Shown here: piece after piece, positions 27,201 to 37,092 of the stretch
How positions within the stretch are numbered: position 1 is the first letter of the stretch
Layout: every line of letters begins with the position of its first letter
Assembly (NCBI GenBank): GCA_006937955.1
Contig: SSNP01000035.1
Location: 3,648,463 to 3,712,462 of the forward strand
Source of the DNA: Pachypanchax playfairii
Lineage: Eukaryota > Chordata > Actinopteri > Cyprinodontiformes > Aplocheilidae
Direction of reading: 5' to 3'
DNA: 64,000 nt
Translations under genes and position numbers: made by a program
The notes under the pieces: model-generated
What the model saw: only the letters and a program-made list of their open reading frames with translations
Database searches by the model: none
What the model was told of the DNA's origin: nothing

Positions 27201-29628
27201 ATCTGCCCTTATAGTGATGGATACATCCTTGACCTGTTTTGTTCTTGACATCAACATTGTTAAAAAATGGGTGGAAATTTTTTGTGAAAATGTTTGTATG
27301 GTTTAATGTTTGATGTGTGCTTGTAAGAGTTCATAAGAGTGCGTGAACAACAGAGAGATCATTTATGCTAACAATCAATGAGAAAAATATCTCTATAGAT
27401 ACAGAACAACCATCTCCAGCTCTTTAAAAATCCCTAAAATCAAACAAACCCATTTCCTGTATAAATATACTGTATGCACATTTTTACCCCATTCTGAAAA
27501 AAGTACGATGACAAAAAAAAACTAATTTCATGTCAGAAAACACAAAAAAGTATTAAATTTATCCCAACTTACCCAGATGATTTACTCCCAGCTGCATTTC
27601 AAACCCATCGACGGTCTTGGAGTAGGGACACATCATGATGCCCGCATTGTTTATCAAAATATTCACTTGTTTTTCCTCTGAAAAGAACAAACAAAGAGGT
27701 TTTACATTTTAATTAAAGAGCAAGATGCAGATCCGGACCGGCCCTGAGCTGCATGGTGCCCTAGGCGAAAAAGAATTTTGGCGCCCCCTACTGCCCAGAA
27801 CAGAAACAACGTAGCTCAATAACTGGATTACGTTGCAAAAAATATTTATTCATACTAAAATGAACAGTAGAGATGATAGATATAGATAGATATTTAATTA
27901 TTACTTATTTTGCTCTTTACATGAGATGAATGGTGTGTCCAACAGTTTGTCCAAAAAAAAAAAGAGAATTTGGCGCCCCCTCCAGCAGAGGGCACCCTTG
28001 GCCATTGGCTAGTCTGCCTATGCCCAGAACCGGCCCTGATGCAGATTGATGTTAGAAATAAGAGTTAGATTAGTTACATTTCAAAGTTCTAATCACTTCG
28101 TAATAACATTTCAGTGTAAACACCAGAGTTAGTGGAAACACTGAGTAATACAACAGATAAGCTTTCTACACAATCGTCGTCTCTTGAGCAGCAGGAATCT
28201 CCTCATGGAGCTAATATGAATCAGATATTTTATGTTAGCTGCCAACCTCGGTTTATCACGTCAGCGAAGGCCCTGATGGACTTGGTGTCAGACAGATCCA
28301 ATTTCTTGATGATCACATTTTCATTTCCTGTGTCCTCCAAAATGTCTGTCCGTGCTTCCTCCGCCCGCTCCAGGTCTCTGCACGCCATAATGATGCGAGC
28401 GCCTTAAAACAAGGATGACCAATAAGAAGTTAAAGTACTACAATTATAAAACGCATGTTCCCACTATCTCACATCCAGTTATGTGTTTTTATTTTCTCCT
28501 TTTTGATTCACTTCCTTTCGAATAAAGTAATGCAGTCTTCCATCGTTGTGGATGAATTTTGGTTCACTCTTTACCACACTGCATTCAGTTCAGTTCAGTT
28601 CAGATTTTCTGTTATTTGATTCTACTCTGGTCACTTCAAGGTCCTGCCAAAGTATTTCAGCCAGCTTGAGTTCTGGACATTAAAGCTACAGTATGTAAGA
28701 TTTAGACCTTGTCGTCAAATCCAAGTCCCACAGTTTATGTAGAAAAAAAAAACAGCAGTTCTCAGCCAATCACCCCCTCCCTTTCCTGATTTTTCTATTG
28801 GATTGCCAATTCTGATGTTGATTCTCATTTTGTTTCTCTTGTATTTGTTCAATTTTTGGGAACGTCTGAAGGTCTATTTGTTCAGCGTTGAGTTTTCCTA
28901 AGTGTGTTTGAACGCCCCATCACGTGCAGCTTGGCTGATCAGTTGGAAGGATGAGGTGGTTTCTTACTTTTTGCTGCTGCTCGTTGTGGAATTCCAGCTG
29001 CTTGTGTTGAAGACTTGGCAGCCTTGCAGACTCACATGTGATTCGTTATGGAACCAGGAAGTCTGGACGTGTAAATAATGATTCTGGTCCAGACCGGCAT
29101 TTTTAAAATGATAGAAACTAGCGACCACCCATCCAGCTGAGATCGAGATCTGTTATAATGTGACTTTATTTTCAACATCAGTGGGACATTAAACTGTTGT
29201 GTATTTCACTGTAAAATTCTTACATATTGTACCTTTAACTGAATCATTGCAGCACCTTGATTATTTTCTTTTTCAGCCATTTTTTGTAGATTTGCTGGTT
29301 GCGCTCTCAAAAAATGACTAGATGACTTAGATGTTGCTTTCTCTCTTAAATCATGTAGAAGCAGCAAGTGTGGATTTTTTCCATGCACAGTTTTCCATTT
29401 TGGGTTGGTTTTTTGTGCAATTGGTAGCACTGTTGCTTTGCTGCATTAAGGTCTTGGGTTTGAATCCAAACTGCGACCTTTCTCCCACAGACCCAAAATA
29501 TGCTTGATAGGTCAACTGGCAACTTCAAATTGTCCCCAGGTGTGAATGGTTGTATGTCTATATAATCTACCAAACTTCAAGCTAGCTAATCAACCCACCA
29601 ACCCACCAGCCAGCCGCCAGCCAGCCAG

Positions 29629-29725
<97 letters not shown>

Positions 29726-32700
29726 TCAGTTTAAGTGAATCTCTGAGAGCATTTTCACATTTTATACTCATTTGAAACCACTTTACCAACATCATGTTAA
29801 TAACAGTCCCTAAACCTTTATGTACTTTGAATCATCCTGTAAGGATTCCTGAGCTCTCTCTCAGGACCTCGTTTAACCATCAGTTCACCCCCCCACATGA
29901 ACACGAACCCTCTCAGCTGCGCTATTCTCATCGCTTCCAACACAAATGATGACACATTCTCTTTAATAATGAGCACAGAAAGAGGTTTCGGGGACATGTG
30001 TGCATTCCAGCACTCAACCCATAAACAAACTTGCACCCAGAACGGCGCGTAAATATAGACGGACAACAATCTCACCCGGACACACAAAAACACAAACAGG
30101 GTTGTGTTGAAACGACTGTTCCTTGCAGTTGAAGATAGAATGAGCCATTAATCATGTGGAGCAGCTGTGTCCAATTACTGAGTCTTTGTCCCTGTCCTGC
30201 TGCTCCCATGTAGGAAACCTCACATTATGCTAGTGAGTCGCAATAAACACAACACATCTGATGATTAAAGATTAATTTAATATTCCGATTGATGAATTAG
30301 TAATCAGAGAGCTTCTATAAGGATATATGAGACATTTCATATAGTCAAATTGATCACTTTTTTCTGTCTGCTCTGCAGAAAGCAGCTGCCCCGAAGTACC
30401 GCTGCCTGTTATCAATCTGTACAAATCAAATCATGTTGTCATCATGTCATCATATAATCTCATTTACTGATAGATGATGGCAACGTTTGACAGTAAACTC
30501 TCCAGAAGCAGCGAAGTACAGTTTTATTATTTCAATCTGAAGGTAATTTCTCTTTTAGTCATTTTTTTCCAGCTTCTTTTTTTAATCAAACTTTATGTAA
30601 ATCAGGGAGTAACAGTATCATTCTGGCTTACATCGTCTATGCACGCAATGTTGTTGTCCAATAATTGTTAACGCAAAATCTGTTGTACTTTTTAAAAAAA
30701 TCCTCATTCTCTTCAGCCGCATACTGTTTGTTCATCATGTTCTTCCCAACTACCTTCATGTACTTACATGGACGAAATTTTGATTTCAGAGGTGGGGGGG
30801 GACAGAAGTGTTTTTCATAAAACTAATCTTTCAGCTTACTGTGTCCTCCATTGTTTCTTTTAGTTTTCTATTGCTACTTTTAAGCCCAATTTTCCTTGGT
30901 TTGACTGGTTGTAAAGCATGTAGCCAAACATTATCACCCAATTCTGTGTTTTACCTGAGTCAACATCACACCAACTTAGTAACAATTTTGCCTATTTATT
31001 TTTATTATTTATTATTGTGAGCTTTTTTACACGATGAGGCTATAAAGGTGGACATGCTGCTTTATGGACCCAGTGAAGGTGTTGAAGGACGTCTGGAACA
31101 CGTTTCTTTGAGTAACTTACAGTTTGACTTCTAAAAAAGTCTCTTATGTCGCCTTTTTTTCTCTTTGACATCATAAACCCAAACGCCGGCCAAACGACAG
31201 TTGCACAGCACTCCTGACCGCAGGTTAGCTTGCCACCACACCGGTCTGTCTGTCTGCAGTGTGCAAACAGGCAAGGGGGAGTGACAGCAGAAACAGCCAA
31301 TCACACAAGAGGAACTGGTAGGCGGGCTAAACTAGGGGAGACGGGCTTCAGCTTGAGCGGCCGTTTTCTGCTTGGCCCTGGTGCTCAACCATCTCTGTTT
31401 AATGTAGCGAAACATTGTTTTTGGACTGTTGCAGAGTACAGGGGACCAAAACGGCCTTTTGAAAAAGTGCAGGGGACATGTCCCCTGTGTCCCCCCTTAA
31501 AACTACGTCCATGTGTACTTAACATCTTTGCAAAGAAACAACAACTGAAGCCAAAATGCAGCTGATTTTCAGCTTATGCGAGTGAATCAAACAATGTGCT
31601 AAAAAGTTGAAAATGACTGTCTTTTGTGGTCCTGTGATGGAATGGCGACCTCTCCAGGTGTGACCCCGCCTCTTGCCTAATGACCACTGGAGAAAAACAC
31701 CGGCGGGTACAGATAAGGACTGACTGAGACCATTAAACCAACCAATGAGAGGATGGTCATTTAACAGCAACACAGAGAACAAGATGTTAAATATAAACCA
31801 CAATAGCAGAAAGGAGTTTTAGTTTCCATAACGAGTAGATCACCTGCAATAACTGCAAATAAGTTGGACAAATCAAATGTGTCCTAAAAGAAGATTTAAT
31901 CCTTAAAAAAAAAATTGAGAAAACTTTTCCAATGACAAATTCTAATTAGTGGATCAGGCGGTAGAGCGGGTTGTCTGGCAACCAGAAGGTCACTGGTTTG
32001 AATCCCCGCTCCGCCTGTCGTGTCCTTGTGACATTTAACCCACTTTGCCTGAGGGTCTGGTGGCGCTGGTCTCTGTCAGTGTGTCCCAGGACAGCTGTGG
32101 CTACAACATGTGTGTAGCTCATCATCACCAAATGTGTGTGTAAATGGGTGAATGACAGACTGTAGTGTGAAGCTCTTTGGGGGTCGTAGGACCTGAGTAA
32201 AGCGCTATACAAGTACACGCCATTTATTTTAGATTCAGCTCCTTGAATTTTTTTGACAAAGATTTTTTGAAAGTTTTACCTTCATGTAATTTTCATGCAT
32301 GTGGCATTTTTTAGGTTGTGTTAATTACTGAGACTGAGAAATAAAGGCAGATGAGAAAAACTGAACAATATTGACTCATCTGCATAAAAACAGAAAACTA
32401 ACAACAACAAAAAAGAAAAAAAATAAGAAGATTTTTGCACATTAAAATTGACGTTATGGATTATGATGCCTGACGGTAGACTCGTGCATCATGTGTTGCC
32501 TCTGCTGAATTAAAGCCATTATTCATTTATGCAGAAGCAGTTTTTTTCTGTTACATGCTGGGTGTGCATGGCTGCCCCCCCCCCCCCTCCCTTATCTCTG
32601 TTTTTCTGTCTGGCTCGGGAGGGGAGCACACCTCCTCTACCCGCCCTCATCTGACTTACATCACAGCCATCTGTTTTTCAACTGGAGCATATTAGAAAAA

Positions 32701-33654
32701 ATGACAAACACACTCTTTTCCCACAGCCTCTAAATATGTAGAAATTTAACTAATTATGTAGAAATTTGACTAAATATGTAGAAATTTGACTAAATATGTA
32801 GAAATTTGACGAAATATGTAGAAATTTGACTAAATATGTAGAAATTTGACGAAATATGTAAAGTTTAGAGGTAAGCTGAAGTCACATGCCTCTTACATAC
32901 TGCTGAGTATTTTCACCATTATGTAGATAATGAAGTTGGACGTGAGATTAACAGTTAAGATTAGCTCCTAATCACCCCGTGAGTAAAAGACCTTAAACCT
33001 AGAGAAATGAGTGCACAAGTCAGCAGCAGTGAAAGCGAGGGGGGGCGCACAGCGAAGCGTGGTGATCCAGATGGACTGCTGAGTACCTCTCCTGGCCAGA
33101 TCCCTGGCGGTTTCTTTGCCGATCCCAGTGTTGGCTCCAGTGATGATGACCGTTTTCCCGTCTAACCTCTCCTCGGATGACCAGTTATTACAGCACACAC
33201 CCCTGCACAGCACAGCACAGCACAGCACAGCACACACACACACACGCACACACGCACGAGCAAATTCAATTAAAGAGAACGGAACATCCCTTCATTAAAG
33301 ATACTAATTGATTTTGCTGTTAAACCTCTTTCTGAGCATGTAAATACAGATCAGTGGGAAAAGCAACAAAATGATAGTTCAGATAACTCCATTCACTTTT
33401 ATTATGAAAAAAATATATTTGACTTAAAATTGTGTTTTTTCTACATAAAATAGATTGAAATATATATATTTAATTAACACTTTAAAAGGAATTTGCGTTA
33501 TTATAACCAACGATGTTATTAACAAGTCTAATTATCTGCTGGTACCATGTAGTTCAACTGTCTGTGCAGCATCCAAATTTTCTCTGCTGGTAGAAATGTT
33601 TTTTTTGGATGGAGGAGGTGGGTGGATGGGGGGGGGGGGGGGGGNNNNNNNNNN

Positions 33655-33696
<42 letters not shown>

Positions 33697-33717
33697 AATT
33701 TCCTACCTGCAGTACAT
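24201..33717 (-). CDS. rdh12l: Retinol dehydrogenase 12-like SDR, downstream tandem copy
   Basis: A short-chain dehydrogenase of the RDH11/12/13 group; these are NADP(H)-dependent, ER or membrane-associated enzymes that interconvert retinal and retinol. Exons: 33707-33717, 33087-33202, 28247-28402, 27573-27677, 25947-26156, 24387-24579 and 24201-24303, giving 297 residues with all phases consistent. Visible motifs: cofactor site TGANTGIG (about residues 25-32), NNAG (104-107), the catalytic serine in VASVAH (about 155), and YGQSK, giving Tyr180 and Lys184. The C-terminal HPGVV motif and a CNLLGITW ending are typical of RDH12. The 11-base first exon (only MYC plus two bases) is the weakest part; it is supported by its phase match and by the equally short first exon of the neighbouring paralogue. 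Introns carry a Penelope fragment, TTAA MITEs, hAT-like elements, SINEs and an assembly gap. No reading-frame break was seen. Confidence 0.92.
24822..24980 (-). pseudogene. Penelope-like element: C-terminal GIY-YIG ORF fragment
   Basis: The 52-codon open frame ending in TAA starts KEAIEIRRRGHNTMNRDDG and continues VYLLDHSWDS. The EA.xIRRxG..xMNRDxG pattern is the conserved end of the GIY-YIG endonuclease domain of Penelope/Poseidon-type retroelements. Only the last 52 residues remain; upstream the frame is cut exactly where the inverted terminal copy begins at 24981. It lies in intron 5 of the 24201-33717 gene, in the same strand sense. Confidence 0.75.
25004..25041 (+). ncRNA. Hammerhead-ribozyme-like motif (Penelope-type)
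   Basis: In order: CTGAAGA (fits CUGANGA), one extra A, a 4-bp stem GGCG/CGCC closing an 8-base loop, GAAAC, a short ATGT segment, then the cleavage-type triplet GTC followed by AGC that can pair with GCT just before the core. The same motif is on the minus strand in the other arm (about 24764-24801). Hammerhead motifs are known in Penelope-like elements. The extra A after CUGANGA departs from the canonical core, so activity is doubtful. Confidence 0.5.
25461..25606. repeat. Short inverted repeat
   Basis: AAGTTAGTTTTAGGTTGGAT is inverted as ATCCAACCTAAAACTAACTT about 100 bp downstream, flanked by similar GCGG and CCGC bases. It may be the core of a MITE covering more of 25170-25860, all inside intron 5 of the rdh gene. 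Confidence 0.7.
26591..27144 (-). mobile_element. TTAA-flanked MITE, family A, copy a
   Basis: Begins TTAA-AGGTAC and ends with CATACTGTACCTTTAA; about 554 bp. The inner sequence is the reverse of 28680-29238 and 40235-40788 (shared ATTCGTTATGGAACCAGGAA when read on the minus strand). Lies in intron 4 of the 24201-33717 gene. Confidence 0.88.
27735..28041. mobile_element. Short inverted-end element with GGCGCCCCC motifs
   Basis: Both ends show ACCGGCCCTGA; inside are GGTGCCCTAGGCG and, further on, TTGGCGCCCCCT twice with AGAGGGCACCCTTGG. It resembles common fish hAT-like remnants. It sits in intron 3 of the 24201-33717 gene. Confidence 0.55.
28680..29238 (+). mobile_element. TTAA-flanked MITE, family A, copy b
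   Basis: TTAA-AGCTACAGTATGTAAG at the left and ATATTGTACCTTTAA at the right, 559 bp, same family as 40235-40788 and inverted relative to 26591-27144. In intron 2 of the 24201-33717 gene. Confidence 0.88.
29405..29570 (+). mobile_element. Degenerate SINE/LINE-tail repeat
   Basis: TGGTAGCACTGTTGCTTTGC, then GGTTTGAATCC (a B-box-like site) and CTCCCACAGACCC... AATTGTCCCCAGGTGTGAATGG follow the order of a widespread fish retroposon tail. It is diverged and is followed by a tetranucleotide repeat. Confidence 0.6.
29623..29725 (+). repeat. (AATC)n microsatellite
   Basis: About 24 near-perfect copies of AATC, preceded by CCAGCCAGCC-type repeats. The open frame of repeated INQS is a consequence of the repeat. 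Confidence 0.97.
29740..30766. other. rdh intron 2, nothing recognised
   Basis: AT-rich intronic sequence between the microsatellite and the hAT element starting at 30767. No exon is expected here, because exon 2 and exon 3 of the gene join in phase. Confidence 0.5.
30767..31513. mobile_element. hAT-type non-autonomous element with 8-bp target duplication
   Basis: The 8-bp direct repeat TGTACTTA flanks the element exactly (30759-30766 and 31514-31521). Ends are CATGGACGAAATTTT and, inverted, CATGGACGTAGTTTTAA; poly-G/poly-C tracts follow each end. Length 747 bp. An exact 8-bp duplication points to the hAT superfamily. No transposase remains. Lies in intron 2 of the 24201-33717 gene. Confidence 0.8.
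31940..32226 (+). mobile_element. tRNA-derived SINE
   Basis: A tRNA-like head with A-box-like sequence (GGCGGTAGAGCGGG) and B box GGTTTGAATCC, followed by a body ending GTAAAGCGCTATACAAGTAC...CCATTTA, which is the usual 3' end of a widespread fish SINE family. About 285 bp. Located in intron 2 of the 24201-33717 gene. It is not a functional tRNA gene: the acceptor end does not pair. Confidence 0.82.
32731..32867 (+). repeat. 20-bp tandem repeat, about 7 copies
   Basis: Unit TAAATATGTAGAAATTTGAC repeated head to tail with single-base changes (T/G at the first base, A/G near the end). In intron 2 of the 24201-33717 gene. No spacers, so not a CRISPR array. Confidence 0.95.
33206..33250 (+). repeat. 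(CAGCA)n/(CA)n repeat at a splice acceptor
   Basis: CACAG pentamers followed by CA dinucleotides. On the minus strand this is TGTGC/TG repeat that forms the tract just before the acceptor of rdh exon 2 (exon starts at 33202), replacing a normal pyrimidine tract. Confidence 0.85.
33628..33695. repeat. Poly-G tract with 10-N assembly gap
   Basis: A run of G at 33628-33644, ten N at 33645-33654, then G to 33695. The gap length is a placeholder; the true tract length is unknown. It lies in intron 1 of the 24201-33717 gene, just downstream of the proposed 11-base first exon. Glycine- or proline-rich frames over it are artefacts. Confidence 0.97.
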
Positions 33718-33957
33718 CGTTCCTTCACAGAAGCTGATTTCCACTTTTGGACAGTAAAAAGAATAATAATCTAAAAAAAGAAAAAAACGGAATCACACGT
33801 CTCCTCCTGTGTTCAGTGAAAAAAGTTCAACAGTCGGCTTTCGTGCTGGTCAACATCCCCCGAGCCTGCTGCTGCTGTAGTGGGTCACAGCTCACTGGTG
33901 GACCAATCAGGAGCGAGCTGACGCATGATTGATTCACAAGGTACACACAGCGCGCGT

Positions 33958-33991
33958 GAGAGAGAGAGAGAGGGAGAGAGAGAGAGAGAGA
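33958..33991 (+). repeat. (GA)n repeat
   Basis: GAGA dinucleotide tract upstream of the 24201-33717 gene, between it and the 3' end of the upstream paralogue. Confidence 0.9.
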
Positions 33992-34414
33992 GTGCTGACA
34001 TGGACTGAGATGAAACCGCGTGCATTCTGTGTACAATCCACATCGTTTATTTTAGTTCAGCGCTGCAGCGTGTGAAATATTTAGACAGTTTATTGATCAA
34101 ACAATATAAAACAAACACAAACTAGATGTTTGATTGTTTCAGTTTTGATCCATGATTTCACATACAGATGAAAAGTGATAAAAACACACGTGTGCCAGAG
34201 CAAGAAAAACATCTGTCACGTAGAAATAACTATGTGGGATTAAAAAAAAAAAAAAAAGGACCGGAAATAGAAACAAAATAAAAACAAAGAGACCCAAAAC
34301 ATCAAAATAATCTTGGAAAAATAGTTGAAACTGAGACTTTTATACAGCTGCTGGAAGATTTCAACAAAAAAATATTTTTTTTCTCACATTAAAGGGAGCG
34401 CAACATGATTATGT

Positions 34415-34420
34415 TTTATT
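34415..34420 (-). terminator. Candidate poly(A) signal, upstream rdh copy
   Basis: TTTATT on the plus strand, AATAAA on the minus strand, lies about 185 bases downstream of the stop codon of the 34602-36684 gene. Confidence 0.45.
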
Positions 34421-34601
34421 AGGAACATAATTTATCAACCAGATCTTTGACACGCTTCCATTTCGACCAATCAGTGAGCTTATATTTGCTCTATCTCGGC
34501 CTCCTTCTTTGTCCTTTTCATGCACAACATTAAAAACACAGGGAGTAACAGGAGGGAGCATTGCTGATCGTGAGGCTGCAGGACAGCTTGTGTGGATCTG
34601 T

Positions 34602-36684
34602 TTATCTCCAGCGGATGCCCAGCAGGTGGCAGCTCACAGCCCACAGCTTTAAGGCGGTGCCGTCGTCCTCACCTGCCCTGCAGCTCTGAGCAGCTGCACA
34701 GTTCCTGGAAGGAAAGATCTAGTTGTCTTAAAGCTTTTATTTTGAAAGGGACACGGTTAATCAAGCAGTGATAGTGTTTATTAAACGGACCTGTAGAATC
34801 CACCAGTCAGCATCTGGTTCTCGGGAGTGACGGTGCAGTAGATGGTGGTGCTCGCTCCCTCTGCCGGGGTCCTCAGCAGGAAGCTGAAGGTCTTAGCGAT
34901 GTCCACAAGAGGGCGCTTTATGTGCCTGGTGATTTCTGTGTTCACTAATCCGGGATCCACTGAGAACGCCAACACACCTGAATCTGGATTAGACAGAGAA
35001 GTTCATTCAAGATGCCTTCTTTTAAACTTTGTTTTGATTGAACTTAACACACAAATAATTCTAATGTGTGGGATTTATTTCAAACATTTCATGTAAGACA
35101 ACTTTTTTTATGTATATGAAAAGTTTCAGCTTGCTCAGAATTTCCTGCCCAGAGCTGTTGTGGTTGAAGCATGAGACTCTCACACTGGCAGAATATCCAG
35201 ATTTTTTTCTTTTTCTTGTTTTTGAAAGAAACCGACAGATTTAAACACTCGAACTCGTCACGCCTGCTGTCTGTGTTTCCCAACCTCACACCCTACCCTC
35301 AGTCCTTTTGGCCAACTCTCTGGTAAACAGCACATTAGCCAGCTTGCTCTGAGCGTAGGCCCTCACGGGGTGGTAAGCCTTCTCCCCGTTCAGGTCATCG
35401 AAGTTGATCTTGCCCATGGCGTGAACCACCGATGACACATTGATAACTCGGGATGGAGCCGAGTGCTTCAGCAAGTCCAGCAGCAGGAAAGTCAAGAAGA
35501 AGTGACCTGAAATGAAACAGAGAGACGATCAACTAGGATCATGTCTGAGCAACAGGAAATAAAACATGAGAATGTGTGTAATTATTTTGAAAAACCTAAG
35601 TGATTGACTCCAAACTGCATCTCGTATCCATCCACTGTCCTGGCGTAGGGACAAATAGCCACGCCCGCGTTGTTGATCAGGTAGTGAAGAGCCTTTTCAG
35701 CTGGAAAACAGGTTAATATTATATTAACTTTGTCTTTTTAAACTGGATTCCACGGATCACATTCATGCGTGTGCACGTGTGTTGACACCCACTGTTGTAG
35801 ATGTTCTCAGCAAACAGACAGATGGATTTGGTGTCAGCCAGATCCAGCTGCTTAGCAACAACATTGGCTCCGTTCACCTCCTTCATGATGTCAGAAGCAG
35901 CTTGTTCTCCCTTTGTCACGTCTCTGCACGCCAAAATCACCCGGGCACCTAGATAACAGAGATTTATTCCCCACATGTACACACAAGCTAAAAATCTTAA
36001 TTGTCTTTAACCCTTTAATGTTCCTGTTAACAATATTGTGTAAAAATAAATGTAAATAAACTAGTTTTTTTTCCCTTGTACTGATGATCAACAATCTAAA
36101 TAAGTTTTCCTGTTTCCAACAAAAAGCCCAAATAAAAACAAATAGAACGTGGCTTTTGTTTTCTTGCCTCTTGCAGCGAGATCTTTTGCCGTTTCTTTGC
36201 CGATTCCCGTGTTCGCCCCGGTTACTATCGCCGTCTTTCCCTCCAAGCGAACGTCTGACGACCACTCGGGGATGAACAGAGACCTGAAAAAGATTTGAAT
36301 ACATTTATTTCAGATTAAACCTGTAAGAATTTATAAAACACAATAAAAGCTGATTCTGTATTTACAAAAATAACATGACTAATCAACTTGAACAAGAACA
36401 ACTGGGTAAGTTATATGACCAACTGGGAGGACAAATAAAGTGGATGACATGTAACTAAAACATACACAAATTATAGTAATAAAATCTAATGTTTTTATCA
36501 TGATATAATACACATATATATATTTCTATATAAAGAGAGAGACAGTTGTGTAAAGTGCACATATTCCCTGTGAATTCTACTCTAAATACTGGTCAGTTCA
36601 AGACTTTTATTTTGTAATGTTGCATTTGAGAAACTGTGTGCACTCATGCACTTAAAAACAAAAATCTTACCTGATTGTTTGCAT
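34602..36684 (-). CDS. rdh12l: Retinol dehydrogenase 12-like SDR, upstream tandem copy
   Basis: A compact paralogue of the gene immediately downstream in the same orientation. Exons: 36671-36684 (MQTI plus two bases), 36168-36283, 35793-35948, 35596-35700, 35297-35506, 34791-34983 and 34602-34704, giving 298 residues. From exon 2 on, exon lengths (116, 156, 105, 210, 193, 103) are identical to the neighbour, which is direct evidence of duplication. Motifs: TGANTGIG near residue 26, NNAG near 105, catalytic Ser in NVSSVVH (about 156), YAQSK with Tyr181 and Lys185, then DPGLV and the C-terminal end CHLLGIRWR. There is no long N-terminal signal anchor as in human RDH11/12; the N-terminus is short, with WSSDVRL before the cofactor fold. 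Intron 2 uses a GC donor (AGAG|GCAAGA). A minus-strand AATAAA at 34415-34420 fits a 3' UTR of about 200 bases. Substrate cannot be read from sequence; retinal or other aldehydes are inferred from the family. Confidence 0.95.
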
Positions 36685-36689
36685 GTCTA

Positions 36690-37092
36690 ACAGCTGAGAA
36701 AGTTCCTTCTAAAATCGGAGTAACTTTGTTCTTCAATGATGTTGTTTCAAGACTTTGGTTCAGTCATCTGGCAAATAGAAGAGATTTTCTTCCTTTAATG
36801 GTTTAGAGTGAAGCAGGGAACGTCATGTCAGCTACAAACAGCCTTTTGTTGGAATTCACTTATTGGAACGGATCAATTTCAGTTGAATTTGGGATTCTGA
36901 TGCACAGTCACATGACCAGCTGCAAAATAGAGTAACTCAGTAAAACGAGCTGAAAAGACGTTTTTGTGTTTAGTTTTAGTTTTATAATGCTGCATGACTA
37001 AATGTTCCTCGTCATATAACTCTTTTTTTTTTTTTTAGATTTTACATGAACTGTCATAGAATTGCTTTGACGTGATTTTGGAAATTATTACA
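36690..37092. other. 5' flank of the upstream rdh copy
   Basis: Should contain the 5' UTR and promoter of the gene starting at 36684. No TATA box or other firm signal could be fixed. Confidence 0.4.

Noticed and set aside
28132..28407. Plus-strand open frame of 91 codons
   Set aside because: It is the antisense shadow of rdh exon 3 (28247-28402, minus).
29546..29734. Frame with repeated INQS
   Set aside because: It is the translation of an (AATC)n microsatellite.
31940..32010. tRNA-like sequence with A and B boxes
   Set aside because: The head continues into a SINE body with the usual SINE 3' end, and the acceptor arms do not pair; it is not a tRNA gene.
32731..32867. Regular 20-bp repeats that could suggest a CRISPR array
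   Set aside because: Units are directly contiguous with no unique spacers, and the genome is eukaryotic.
33455..33757. Long glycine-rich (plus) and proline-rich (minus) frames
   Set aside because: They read through a poly-G tract and an N gap in an intron.
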